DNA of 64,000 bases, from positions 186,001-250,000 of the forward strand of contig NZ_PJIP01000004.1 of the NCBI RefSeq assembly GCF_002929375.1, read 5' to 3'. Numbering within the stretch: position 1 is the stretch's first letter; the number at the start of each line of letters is the position of its first letter. This stretch comes from Arthrobacter sp. DWC3. Its GTDB lineage: Bacteria > Actinomycetota > Actinomycetes > Actinomycetales > Micrococcaceae. The position numbers and the translations under genes are program-made. The notes under the pieces were generated by a model. The model saw only the letters and a program-made list of their open reading frames with translations, ran no database searches and was not told where the DNA came from. This document shows positions 1-8,010 of the stretch, one piece after another.

Positions 1-494
1 CCACCACCGCGCCGATCAGGATGACCAGGGTGAACACCCAGAACCACGGCTGCGTCAGGTCGAGGAGCCACGCGGTGGGCGTCACCAGGAACATCGCGCC
101 GGAGAGCAGGAACATCACCAGCGTGAACCCGGCGGCGAAGCGCATCACGGCCAGCTTGCGGAAGCGGTCCACGAAGGTGCCGAAGCTGATGCTCGAGAGG
201 GCGATCAGGAGCATGTACGCACCGCCCACCACTCCCGTGGCGATGACGTTGCGCGTCTCCAGGTACACCCAGAACGTCAGGGCGAACCAGAGGTAGCTGG
301 TGGTGATGTTGGCGAGTGCGGTGTTGACGAGGATCCCGGCGAAGGTCCGGGACCGCTGCTTCGGGTCGCGGACCGGGCCATCGGCGGCGCGGCCGCCGAC
401 CCGGACGGCAGCGCCGGCGGGGTCTTCGGGGACTGCGGTGCCGCTGGGGGAGGCTGCAGCGGTCGGAGGCGGGGGCGGTTCCTGCCCGGTCATG
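1..494 (-). CDS. MFS transporter, N-terminal part (cut by window edge)
   Basis: Reading leftwards from an ATG at 492-494, the frame stays open to the window edge (about 164 residues). The first ~45 residues are a Pro/Ala-rich cytoplasmic tail. Hydrophobic segments follow, starting near a TSYLWFALTFWVYLETRNV stretch, then a basic loop (FVDRFRKLAV) typical of the loop between helices 2 and 3 of major facilitator transporters, then two more hydrophobic segments. This is the fold of a 12-helix secondary transporter in the cytoplasmic membrane. The substrate cannot be told from this part. The remaining two thirds lie outside the window. Confidence 0.75.
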
Positions 495-571
495 CGGATC
501 AGTGTACTGAGAACCCGGACCCGCCGGAAGGACTCCCCGACGCCTGCGGGTGCCGGGAGCGCGCCCGCAGG

Positions 572-1375
572 TCAGTCGAAGTGCGTGACCGGCACTTCAT
601 CCGTGATCGTGGACACCAGCTCCGCGGCCAGCTCGCGGAGTTTGATCTGGCGGCGGCCCGCCGCGGACTTCAGGATGGCCACCGCAGCCGACTGGCTGCA
701 CTTGTTCTGCCCCATGACGATGCCCGCGGCGAGGTCGATGGTGGTGCGTGACTCGAGCGCCGACGTCAGGTGATCGGCCTTGTCCGACAGGTGGGCGATC
801 CGAACGGCCAGGCGCAGCGACTTGGACGCCTCGCGGGCGAAGACCTCCGCCGCCTGGACGGACTCGGGGCCGAAGCCGTCGACCGTGGTGGAGTACAGGT
901 TGAGTCCGCAGTTGGCATCTCCCTCGAGCGGGATGGGTACGCCGAGGATGGACAGCATCCCGCGCGAGGCCACCGCCGCGTGGTACTCCGGCCAGCGCGC
1001 GTCCGCGCGCGTGTCGCGGACCCTGACGATCTGCTGGGTGCGGGTGGCCGTCAGGCAGGGACCGTCGCCGAAGGAGTACTGCACCTGGTCGAGCGCCAGG
1101 GCCGCGTCGCTGCTGCTGGCCAGGGTCTCCGCGTGCCGGGGGCGCAGGAGCGTCACCCCGCAGAGCACCTCGTGCTCCGGCGTGGACAGGTACTGGGCGG
1201 CCACCTGCGCGAGGTCGTTGAGGAAGTGGTTGACGTCCTTGCTGTCCAGGACCAGGTTCTGCAGGAAGATCGCCGTGTGCGCGGGGGAACCGGGAATGGG
1301 GTCCTCGAATCCCGATACGGAGGACGCGCGGGCGGGATCGACGGGTGCGAGGAATGAGGGGGAGTGATCGTTCAT
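572..1375 (-). CDS. GAF and ANTAR domain protein (putative RNA-binding antiterminator)
   Basis: 267 residues. The N-terminal ~35 residues look disordered. Residues ~45-190 resemble a GAF sensor domain (SFGDGPCLTA and GVPIPLEGDANCGLNLYS segments). The last ~60 residues match ANTAR (DLAAGIVMGQNKCSQSAAVA), the three-helix domain that binds paired hairpins in nascent mRNA and prevents termination. The ATG at 1375 is chosen because AGGAG lies just upstream. Proteins of this GAF-ANTAR build are common and multi-copy in Arthrobacter relatives and are thought to act as soluble sensors. Neither ligand nor target RNA can be inferred, and no partner kinase is adjacent. Confidence 0.85.
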   Translation of the reverse strand: MNDHSPSFLAPVDPARASSVSGFEDPIPGSPAHTAIFLQNLVLDSKDVNHFLNDLAQVAAQYLSTPEHEVLCGVTLLRPRHAETLASSSDAALALDQVQYSFGDGPCLTATRTQQIVRVRDTRADARWPEYHAAVASRGMLSILGVPIPLEGDANCGLNLYSTTVDGFGPESVQAAEVFAREASKSLRLAVRIAHLSDKADHLTSALESRTTIDLAAGIVMGQNKCSQSAAVAILKSAAGRRQIKLRELAAELVSTITDEVPVTHFD

Positions 1376-1458
1376 CGTGCTCCTACTGCGGAGATCGTGC
1401 TTCACGGGGCCACACTGCACCCGGAAAACGGCGGTCGGAAGGCTGGCACCGCTCACTA

Positions 1459-2412
1459 CTAAACGACAGTCCCCATGGTACCCGCGGGCACCTGATTCCC
1501 CTGCCGTCGTGCGGGGAGGCGCCGTTCTTGTCCGCGACGCGGTGGAAAGGGTATGCGGTCCAGATCGGCCGCCGCCACGACGCCCACGCGACCGGCCGTG
1601 GCGCGGGCCTGGGACGCGAGCACGTCGACGTCGACGTACCGGGAGGAGAAGTGGGTGAGCACGAGCGTCCCCGCGTTCCCGCCCGCGGCGATCGCACCCG
1701 CCTGCCCCGCCGTGAGGTGCCGGTACTGCTCGGCGAGGGCGGCGTCGTCGTCGCTGAACGTCGATTCCGAGACCAGGAGGTCGGCGCCGTCCGCGAGTGC
1801 CTCGGCGCCGTCGCACACCGCGGTGTCCATGACGAAGGCGAAGCGCCGGCCGGCGCGGTGCTCGCTGACGTCCTCCAGCCGGACGCCGCGGAGGGAGCCC
1901 TCGCGCTGCACGCGGCCGACGTCGGCCCCGGCGATGCCGGCGGCGGCGAGCCGCTCGGGAAGGAAGCCACGCCCGTCGGGTTCGGTGAGCCGGTAGCCGT
2001 ACGCCTCGATGCGGTGCCGGAGCGGTTCCACCTCGATCTCCGGGGCGATCGCGCCTGCCGCGCCGTGGGGATGCAGGTGCAGGTCCAGTCCGGCCGTCGC
2101 GAGGCCCACCAGGGCCCGCACCACGGGCTCGCCCGACGCCGGGTAGTGCAGGTGCACGGGGTGGGAGACGCCGTCGAGCACCATGCGGGACAGCACGCCG
2201 GGCAGGCCGAAGCAGTGGTCCCCGTGGACGTGTGTCAGGCAGATCCGCGTGACCTTCGACGCCGAGACGCCGGCCAGGAGCATCTGCCGCTGCGTGCCCT
2301 CGCCCGGATCGAAGAGGATGCCCTCGCGTTCCCAGCGGAGGAAGTAGCCGTTGTGGTTGCGGGTCCGGGTGGGCACCTGCGACGCCGTGCCGAGGATGAC
2401 GAGCTCACGCAT
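1459..2412 (-). CDS. rnz: Ribonuclease Z
   Basis: 317 residues, close to the usual ~305-310 for bacterial tRNase Z. This endonuclease cleaves pre-tRNA just 3' of the discriminator base. The metallo-beta-lactamase zinc motif HVHGDH is at residues 61-66, preceded by FDPGEGTQRQM, the RNase Z signature. FVMDTAVCDGA and LVSESTFSDDD supply further metal ligands. The ATG at 2412 starts the conserved MRELVILGTAS strand; an in-frame extension upstream has no family similarity. The C-terminal ~25 residues after the IPFP segment are basic and variable. The gene stands alone, with an antisense-oriented membrane protein gene upstream. Confidence 0.93.
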   Translation of the reverse strand: MRELVILGTASQVPTRTRNHNGYFLRWEREGILFDPGEGTQRQMLLAGVSASKVTRICLTHVHGDHCFGLPGVLSRMVLDGVSHPVHLHYPASGEPVVRALVGLATAGLDLHLHPHGAAGAIAPEIEVEPLRHRIEAYGYRLTEPDGRGFLPERLAAAGIAGADVGRVQREGSLRGVRLEDVSEHRAGRRFAFVMDTAVCDGAEALADGADLLVSESTFSDDDAALAEQYRHLTAGQAGAIAAGGNAGTLVLTHFSSRYVDVDVLASQARATAGRVGVVAAADLDRIPFPPRRGQERRLPARRQGNQVPAGTMGTVV

Positions 2413-2552
2413 GGCCCCAGTCTTGCATCCCGCCCGCTCGACCTTCCCGTGGCACTGCCGGGCGGGATGCAGTGGACCGACCGCGCGGCAGGCGAAACAA
2501 TGGGGAGCGTTCCCCGGATGGGGAGCGCGCACGTGATCAGGAGCGTGATCGG

Positions 2553-3416
2553 GTGGATCGACGAACCCGGCCCCCGACGCTCGGGGCGGAAGCGACGCGG
2601 CAGGCGGCCTGGAAGCAGGGCCGATGGACCACGCCGTCCAACGAACTCGTCCCGGCCGCCCTCGTGTCCGTCGCGGGTCCGGTCCTGTTCGTGCTGCACC
2701 AGCCCGTGATCGGCTACGGCCTGCTCGCGGTGGCGCTCGCGACGGCGGCCGTGGCGGGGCGGGCGCTTCTCCGTGACCTGCTGCTCATCGTGTTCGGCCT
2801 CACGGTCATGAGCCTCGTGCCCATCACCACCGACATCAGTCCGGAGCACATGGCGGTCATGGGCACGGCGATGATCCTCGCGGTCGGGGTGCCCTACGCG
2901 GTCTCACGGTTCGCCTACCGCGACCACGCCATCACCTTCCCCGTGCGGACCGGCACGCCCTGGACCCGCACCGAGAAGTGGTACCTGCCCGTCGTCGTGG
3001 TGATGGGGTACGCGCTGCTCCCGGTCTACATGCTCGGCACGGGCGTCTACACGAACTGGCCCGCGGCCACCGAACCCGCCGAGATCGTCCGGCTGTTCAT
3101 CGGCACCAACGGGCTCGGGATCTGGGACGAGCTCTTCTTCATCTGCACGGTCTTCGCCCTGCTGCGCAGGCACCTGCCCATGGCGCAGGCCAACGTGCTG
3201 CAGGCCGTGCTCTTCACGTCCTTCCTCTGGGAGCTGGGCTTCCACGCGTGGGCGCCGCTGTTCATCTTCCCCTTCGCGCTCCTGCAGGCGTTCATCTTCA
3301 CCCGCACGCGCTCGCTCTCCTACATCATCTGCGTCCACCTGCTGTTCGACCTCGTGCTCTTCCTCGTACTGATACACGCCCACAACCGGTCCTGGCTCGA
3401 CATCTTCCTGTATTGA
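2553..3416 (+). CDS. Polytopic membrane protein, divergent CPBP (CAAX protease-like) family
   Basis: About 287 residues from a GTG at 2553 preceded by CAGGAGCG; the start is uncertain because no ATG fits well. About eight hydrophobic segments are visible. The C-terminal half (WDELFFICTVFALLRRHLP, then a tract ending ELGFH, then VHLLFD) resembles CPBP intramembrane glutamic proteases. The first motif is D-E rather than E-E, lacks the following arginine, and the F-x3-H motif is not exact; only the final H-x3-D is clean. The gene may therefore encode a catalytically altered or non-protease relative. It lies just upstream of, and in the same direction as, the YtrA regulator operon but is separated from it by the likely operator at 3447-3466. 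Confidence 0.6.
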   Translation: MDRRTRPPTLGAEATRQAAWKQGRWTTPSNELVPAALVSVAGPVLFVLHQPVIGYGLLAVALATAAVAGRALLRDLLLIVFGLTVMSLVPITTDISPEHMAVMGTAMILAVGVPYAVSRFAYRDHAITFPVRTGTPWTRTEKWYLPVVVVMGYALLPVYMLGTGVYTNWPAATEPAEIVRLFIGTNGLGIWDELFFICTVFALLRRHLPMAQANVLQAVLFTSFLWELGFHAWAPLFIFPFALLQAFIFTRTRSLSYIICVHLLFDLVLFLVLIHAHNRSWLDIFLY

Positions 3417-3446
3417 CCCTTGACCGGCTCCCACTGAAGGGGTTCA

Positions 3447-3466
3447 CTAGTTGAGTAACTAACTAG
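3447..3466. promoter_or_regulatory. Candidate operator of the YtrA-type regulator
   Basis: A perfect inverted repeat with 6-bp arms (CTAGTT, 8-bp spacer, AACTAG) lies 13 bp before the GTG of the GntR/YtrA gene. YtrA-family repressors usually bind AT-rich palindromes over their own promoter, and this is the only AT-rich stretch in the area. Its role as an autoregulatory site is inferred. Confidence 0.55.
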
Positions 3467-3479
3467 CAGGGAGGTCGCG

Positions 3480-3848
3480 GTGATCGACGACGGCAAGCCA
3501 CTGTTCGTGCAGATCGCCGAGCAGGTCGAGGACTCGATCGTGGACGGTTCCCTCGCCGAGGAGACACAGGCGCCGTCCACCACCGAACTCGCAGCCTTCC
3601 ACCGCATCAATCCGGCCACCGCGGCGAAGGGGGTGAACATGCTCGTCGACAAGGGAGTGCTCTACAAGCGCCGGGGGATCGGCATGTTCGTCGCCGCCGG
3701 TGCCCGGGACCTGCTGCTCACCGAGCGGCGGCGCGCGTTCGCGCTCCGCTACGTGCAGCCGCTCCTCGTCGAGGCGCGCAGGATCGGGCTGGGGCCCGAC
3801 GACGTCGCGAACCTCATCCGGGCCGGTGCCGAACCGGCGACTCCGTAA
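3480..3848 (+). CDS. GntR family regulator, YtrA subfamily
   Basis: 122 residues, the short form typical of YtrA: a winged helix at residues ~8-75 (PLFVQIAEQVEDSIVDGSL, then STTELAAFHRINPATAAKG and KGVLYKRRGIGMFV) followed by only ~45 residues that would form a small dimerisation helix. There is no FCD or UTRA ligand domain. The GTG start at 3480 has AGGGAGG upstream. The next gene, an ABC ATPase, begins 23 bp later and a permease overlaps that, the standard YtrA operon of repressor plus ABC exporter, usually induced by cell-envelope stress or peptide antibiotics. The inducer here is unknown. Confidence 0.9.
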   Translation: MIDDGKPLFVQIAEQVEDSIVDGSLAEETQAPSTTELAAFHRINPATAAKGVNMLVDKGVLYKRRGIGMFVAAGARDLLLTERRRAFALRYVQPLLVEARRIGLGPDDVANLIRAGAEPATP

Positions 3849-3871
3849 CGTCAGTCGAATCGAAGGACACC

Positions 3872-4792
3872 ATGGACTCTGTCATCGAGGTCCGCCACCT
3901 CACGAAACGCTACAAGGACGTACTCGCCCTCGACGACGTCGGCTTCGACATCCAGAGGGACACCATCTACGGCTTCCTCGGCCGCAACGGCGCCGGGAAG
4001 ACCACCGCCATGTCCATCCTCACCGCGCAGAACCTGCCCACGAGCGGACAGGTCCGCGTGTTCGGTGAGGACCCCTACGAGAACGCCGGCGTCCTCAGCC
4101 GCATGTGCTTCGTGCGGGAGAGCCAGAAGTACCCCGACGACGCCACGCCGCGCCACGCGCTCGCCTCCGCGCGCCTGTTCTTCCCGCGGTGGGACCAGGA
4201 CCTCGCCGACGACCTGGTGGAGGAGTTCCAGCTTCCGCTCAAGCGCACCATCAAGAAGCTCTCGCGCGGGCAGCTCTCGGCCGTCGGTGTGATCATCGGC
4301 CTGGCGTCCCGTGCTGAGATCACCTTCTTCGACGAGCCGTACCTCGGGCTCGACGCCGTGGCGCGCCAGATCTTCTACGACCGGCTGCTGACCGACTACG
4401 CGGAGCACCCGCGCACGGTGCTCCTGTCCAGCCACCTCATCGACGAGGTCTCGAACCTCATCGAGCGTGTGCTCGTGATCGACGCCGGGCGCATCATCAT
4501 GGACGAGTCCACCGAGGATGCCCGCGCGGGGGCGACGAACGTGGTCGGCGACGCCGCCGCCGTGGAGCGGGCCCTGCACGGCCGCGAGGTCATCCACCGG
4601 GAGAGCCTCGGCCGCGTGACCTCCGTGACGTTCCTGGGACGGCTCGACGACGGCGAACGAGCCGCCCTCGCCGCGGACGGGCTCGACCTGGCGCCCGTGT
4701 CACTGCAGCAGCTCATCGTCCGCCTCACCCAGCAGAGAACGGCCGGCCGTGACGCGTTCGCCCCGGCATCACAGGAAGGCAGCCTCCGATGA
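3872..4792 (+). CDS. ABC transporter ATP-binding protein
   Basis: 306 residues. Walker A is GRNGAGKTT (residues ~37-45), the signature is LSRGQ (instead of LSGGQ), and Walker B is ITFFDEPYLGLD, followed by an H-loop in LLSSHLIDE. The last ~90 residues after the ATPase core are an extension seen in CcmA/YtrB-like ATPases that pair with a separate permease. The stop overlaps the start of the permease gene (ATGA), so the two are almost certainly translated together. The protein acts at the inner face of the membrane, powering export of an unknown substrate under control of the upstream YtrA-type repressor. Confidence 0.92.
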   Translation: MDSVIEVRHLTKRYKDVLALDDVGFDIQRDTIYGFLGRNGAGKTTAMSILTAQNLPTSGQVRVFGEDPYENAGVLSRMCFVRESQKYPDDATPRHALASARLFFPRWDQDLADDLVEEFQLPLKRTIKKLSRGQLSAVGVIIGLASRAEITFFDEPYLGLDAVARQIFYDRLLTDYAEHPRTVLLSSHLIDEVSNLIERVLVIDAGRIIMDESTEDARAGATNVVGDAAAVERALHGREVIHRESLGRVTSVTFLGRLDDGERAALAADGLDLAPVSLQQLIVRLTQQRTAGRDAFAPASQEGSLR

Positions 4793-5529
4793 CCACCCTC
4801 GAGTCCGGCAGCGTCACGCGCCCCGCCGCCGTGCGCAACCGCACCCGCAACGTGGTGCGCCTGCAGTTCGTCAACACGCAGACGTTCGTCTGGGTGCCGG
4901 CCCTCGTCCTGGCGGGCGCCTGGGTCCTCACGATGCTCATCTACTGGATGCTCCACAGCGCCGGGATCAGCGAGGTCAAGACCGGCGGAGGGTCGCAGGC
5001 GCCGCTGTGGTACTTCCTCGTGGTGGGGATCCAGGCCATGACACTGACCTTCCCCTTCTCGCAGGCACTGAGCCTGACGCGCCGGGAGTTCTACCTGGGC
5101 TCCCTCGCGGCCGCCGCGGTGAGCGGGCTGGGGATGTCGCTGCTGTTCACGCTCCTCGGGCTGATCGAGCAGGCGACGGACGGCTACGGCATGAACGGCT
5201 ACTTCGCCTACCTGGGCTGGGTGTGGGAGGCAGGACCGCTCGCTGCGGGCCTGACCTACTTCGTGCTGACCATGCTGTTCTTCATCATCGGCTTCTGGTC
5301 GGCCACCATCTACAAGCGGTACGGCACGGCGATGCTGACGATCGTCCTGATCGGCATCGGCCTCGCCCTCGTGGGCCTGGTGGCGCTCGTGACGTGGCAG
5401 CAGGCCTGGCCCGAGGTGGGACGGTGGATCGTGGACACCGGTTCCCTGGGCCTGACCCTGTGGGCCATCCTGGTCTCCGCACTGCTCGCGGCCGGCTCCT
5501 ACCTGACGCTGCGCAGGATGCCCGCCTGA
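4789..5529 (+). CDS. ABC transporter permease-like membrane protein
   Basis: 246 residues with about six hydrophobic segments (e.g. ALVLAGAWVLTMLIYWML and FVLTMLFFIIGFWSATIY). It overlaps the ATPase gene by 4 bp at its start and the next gene by 1 bp (TGATG) at its end. It has no strong family signature beyond being a small ABC-2-like or YtrC/D-like membrane subunit; assignment as partner of the ATPase rests on gene order and topology. A charged, Arg-rich N-terminus of ~25 residues precedes the first helix. Confidence 0.8.
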   Translation: MTTLESGSVTRPAAVRNRTRNVVRLQFVNTQTFVWVPALVLAGAWVLTMLIYWMLHSAGISEVKTGGGSQAPLWYFLVVGIQAMTLTFPFSQALSLTRREFYLGSLAAAAVSGLGMSLLFTLLGLIEQATDGYGMNGYFAYLGWVWEAGPLAAGLTYFVLTMLFFIIGFWSATIYKRYGTAMLTIVLIGIGLALVGLVALVTWQQAWPEVGRWIVDTGSLGLTLWAILVSALLAAGSYLTLRRMPA

Positions 5530-6152
5530 TGCTCGAGGACACAGGGGGCCCGGTCGGCTTCATCGACGAGGCCCTGCAGTACGAGAGCTCGTGGGAGCGC
5601 GCCGAGGACTTCGAGCGGCGCTACGGCGACCGCCTCGAGTACTACGGCGCGTCCATCGGCGCTGTGCGCGGCACCGTCCGCAACGCACAGCGCCGGTACC
5701 CCGAGCTGGGGCACGACGACATCACCGCCCTCGCCTCCGAGCTGTGGTCGCGGCCCGTGTTCGAGCGGCGCCTGGCCGCCGTCGTGCTCCTGCAGTCCTC
5801 CGTGCGGCTCCTGCGCTCCTCGGACCTCACGCGGGTGGAGGGCTTCCTCCGCTCGGCGTACCTGCCCGAGCTCGTCGACCCGCTGGCCGTCGACGTCGTG
5901 GGGCCGCTGCTGCTCCGCCTCCCGGGACCGGAGGCCGCCCGCGCCCAGGCGGTCCTGGACCGCTGGGCCGCCGCGGATGACGCGTGGCTCCGCCGTGCCG
6001 CGGTCCTCGCGCACCTGCCGGCGTTCCGGACGGGGGAGGGCGACGACGCCTCGTTCCGCAGGACCGTCCGCCTCGTCTCGGGCGCGCGGCAGGGCAGGGT
6101 CATGGCCGTCGAGGAGGCCGTGGACCTGGTCCGTGCGAGCGGGGCGGGCTGA
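5529..6152 (+). CDS. DNA alkylation repair (AlkD/HEAT-like) family protein, C-terminally short
   Basis: 207 residues of HEAT-like helices. LWSRPVFERRLAAVVLLQSS (residues ~73-91), LVDPLAVDVVGPLLL and DAWLRRAAVLAHL follow the core pattern of PF08713 (AlkC/AlkD glycosylases). D117 corresponds to the position of the catalytic aspartate of AlkD, and R155/R156 to the substrate-contacting arginine. The family's next segment, usually FIRKAIGW with an aromatic base-contacting residue, is absent: the chain ends in a different, shorter tail. Translation is coupled to the permease (TGATG). Presence of this gene in a YtrA/ABC operon is odd. It may be a repair enzyme, a degenerate copy or a structural DNA-binding protein. 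Confidence 0.65.
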   Translation: MLEDTGGPVGFIDEALQYESSWERAEDFERRYGDRLEYYGASIGAVRGTVRNAQRRYPELGHDDITALASELWSRPVFERRLAAVVLLQSSVRLLRSSDLTRVEGFLRSAYLPELVDPLAVDVVGPLLLRLPGPEAARAQAVLDRWAAADDAWLRRAAVLAHLPAFRTGEGDDASFRRTVRLVSGARQGRVMAVEEAVDLVRASGAG

Positions 6153-6209
6153 CCGTACTGCCGGCCTCCGTCGATGGTCCGCCGGGCCGTCCCGCCGGTC
6201 GCAGGACGG

Positions 6210-6971
6210 CTAGCGGACGTCGATGGTCCGGATGACCCGTCCCCGCAGGGCCGGCACGAGATGGTGGATGCCCATCAAGCTGAATCCGTAGCGCCGCACG
6301 CGCCGCATCGAGGTGGCCACGCGGAGTCGCGGGTCGATGAGCACCGCGTCCCGGCCGAGTCGGTGGGCCACCCGGGCCGAGAAGTCGATGTCCTCGTCGC
6401 GTGTATCGATCGACGTCCGCCCGAAGCCGCCGGTCTCGAGGTACGCCGAGGCCCGGACCGCCATGTTGTGGCCTACCACGAAGCGGAGGTACGCGGTGTC
6501 GAGGTGCTTCACCGTGATGAGGACGCGCAGGAGGCGCAGGGCACCCGGCATCAGGAGATCGTCGCCCCAGCGGTAGTGCCTGTCGCGGAGCGGGACGCTG
6601 GTGCCGCCGAGCAGCGCCACCCCGGGGTGGCGCGCGAACACGGTGCGGATGCGACCGGTCCAGTCCTCCTCGGGCTCACTGTCGCCGTCGGTCCGGGCGA
6701 TCAGCGCGTAGCCGTCCTCGATCGCCCTGCGGACGCCGGTGTCGCTCGCGGCGCCGGTTCCCTTCTGGAGTTCGCTGAGCACCGTGATGCCGAGGTCCGG
6801 ACGGGCGGCGGCGAACCGCTGCACGCGCTGCACGGTGTCATCGGTGGAGCCGTTGTCCACCACGTACACGTGCAGATCGGCGCGGTCCCGCTGCCGGTGG
6901 AGCGCCTCGAGGGTGCGCGCCACGTCGGGTTCGTTGAAGACGGGGACGACGACGGCGAGCCGGTCGGTCAT
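6210..6971 (-). CDS. Glycosyltransferase family 2
   Basis: 253 residues. Starts MTDRLAVVVPVFNEPD, the N-terminal nucleotide-binding strand of GT-A enzymes, with DNGSTDDT and the acidic motif RTDGDSEPEEDW (residues ~90-102) in the metal/sugar-nucleotide site. A later RDEDIDFSARV matches the ED-containing acceptor site. There are no clear membrane spans, so it is probably cytoplasmic or membrane-associated. Donor and acceptor are unknown. It is convergent with the AlkD-like gene and 11 bp downstream of the metallopeptidase gene on the same strand, so the two are probably co-transcribed. Confidence 0.85.
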   Translation of the reverse strand: MTDRLAVVVPVFNEPDVARTLEALHRQRDRADLHVYVVDNGSTDDTVQRVQRFAAARPDLGITVLSELQKGTGAASDTGVRRAIEDGYALIARTDGDSEPEEDWTGRIRTVFARHPGVALLGGTSVPLRDRHYRWGDDLLMPGALRLLRVLITVKHLDTAYLRFVVGHNMAVRASAYLETGGFGRTSIDTRDEDIDFSARVAHRLGRDAVLIDPRLRVATSMRRVRRYGFSLMGIHHLVPALRGRVIRTIDVR

Positions 6972-6982
6972 GGGAAGATCCT

Positions 6983-7894
6983 TCAGGGGTTGTCGAGGTC
7001 GCTCGCGGCGAACGTGTCGCAGGAGTTGATGTCGCCCGTCCGGAGCCCCTGGGTGAACCAGGCCTGGCGCTGGGCGCTGGAACCGTGGGTCCAGCCTTCG
7101 GGGTTGACCAGTCCGGTCGCGGCTTCCTGGATGCGGTCGTCGCCCACCGAGGACGCCGCGGACAGTGCATCCGAGAGGTCGGTGTCCGAGAAGGACCGGA
7201 GGAACGGCTCCCCGGACTCCGGGTCGGGGACCGAGGTGGCGTGCGCCGCCCACATGCCGGCGAAGCAGTCCGCCTGCAGTTCGACGCGCACGCCGCCGGA
7301 CTCGGCGCCCTGCGGATCCTGCTGCGCGGCACCGAGCGTGCCGATCAGGTTCTGGATGTGGTGGCCGAACTCGTGGGCCACCACGTACTCCTGCGCCAGC
7401 GGGCCGCTGGACGAGCCGAACTGCGTGACGAGCTCGTCGAAGAAGGCGGTGTCGTAGTACGTCTGCTCGTCGGTGGGGCAGTAGAACGGGCCGACGGCGC
7501 TCGTGGCCGTGCCGCAGCCGGTGTCGGTCCGGTCGGTGAACAGCACCACGCCGGGCTGGGTGTAGGTGACGCCGAACTGGTCGAGGTAGGGGGCCCAGAA
7601 GCTGTCGAGGCTCTCCGCGGTGCCGAGGATCCGGCAGTCGAGCTGCTCGTTGGCCTGGACGCCGGTCAGGCACGCGTTGATGGCCGGTTCCGCGCCGGTG
7701 CCCTGCTCCTGCGCCACACCGGTCCCGGTGCCCTCGCTGAGGCCCAGCTGGTCCACCACTCCGGGGCCGAAGATCAGCGAGAGGATCAGGAGGAGCCCGC
7801 CGCCCACTCCGCCGCCCACGGCTGCACCCCGGCCTCGTCCGCGCCGGTCACTGACGCGGGAGGGGTCGAACCGGGCGTTGTCGTTGAAACTCAT
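6983..7894 (-). CDS. Neutral zinc metallopeptidase (YpfJ family), membrane-anchored
   Basis: 303 residues. The N-terminal ~30 residues are basic and Gly-rich and are followed by a single hydrophobic anchor (GGGLLLILSLIFG), leaving the catalytic part outside. The zinc-binding HEFGH is at residues 174-178, with downstream VELQADCFAGMWA carrying the third-ligand region, both characteristic of PF04228. The C-terminus (EGWTHGSSAQRQAWFTQGL) is also conserved in the family. The start ATG is taken at 7894 because it begins the MSFNDNARFD segment. No Shine-Dalgarno sequence is obvious. The physiological substrate of the family is not established. Confidence 0.9.
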   Translation of the reverse strand: MSFNDNARFDPSRVSDRRGRGRGAAVGGGVGGGLLLILSLIFGPGVVDQLGLSEGTGTGVAQEQGTGAEPAINACLTGVQANEQLDCRILGTAESLDSFWAPYLDQFGVTYTQPGVVLFTDRTDTGCGTATSAVGPFYCPTDEQTYYDTAFFDELVTQFGSSSGPLAQEYVVAHEFGHHIQNLIGTLGAAQQDPQGAESGGVRVELQADCFAGMWAAHATSVPDPESGEPFLRSFSDTDLSDALSAASSVGDDRIQEAATGLVNPEGWTHGSSAQRQAWFTQGLRTGDINSCDTFAASDLDNP

Positions 7895-8010
7895 GACCCA
7901 ACAATAAGCCGACTTAGCGTTTCCCCGGGACGCAACCCGCCGGGGAGGGCGCCGGTCCGGCGGATCGTGCCCGGTCAGTCCTGCCGTCGGCTCCGTCGGC
8001 GTCCGTCGCG

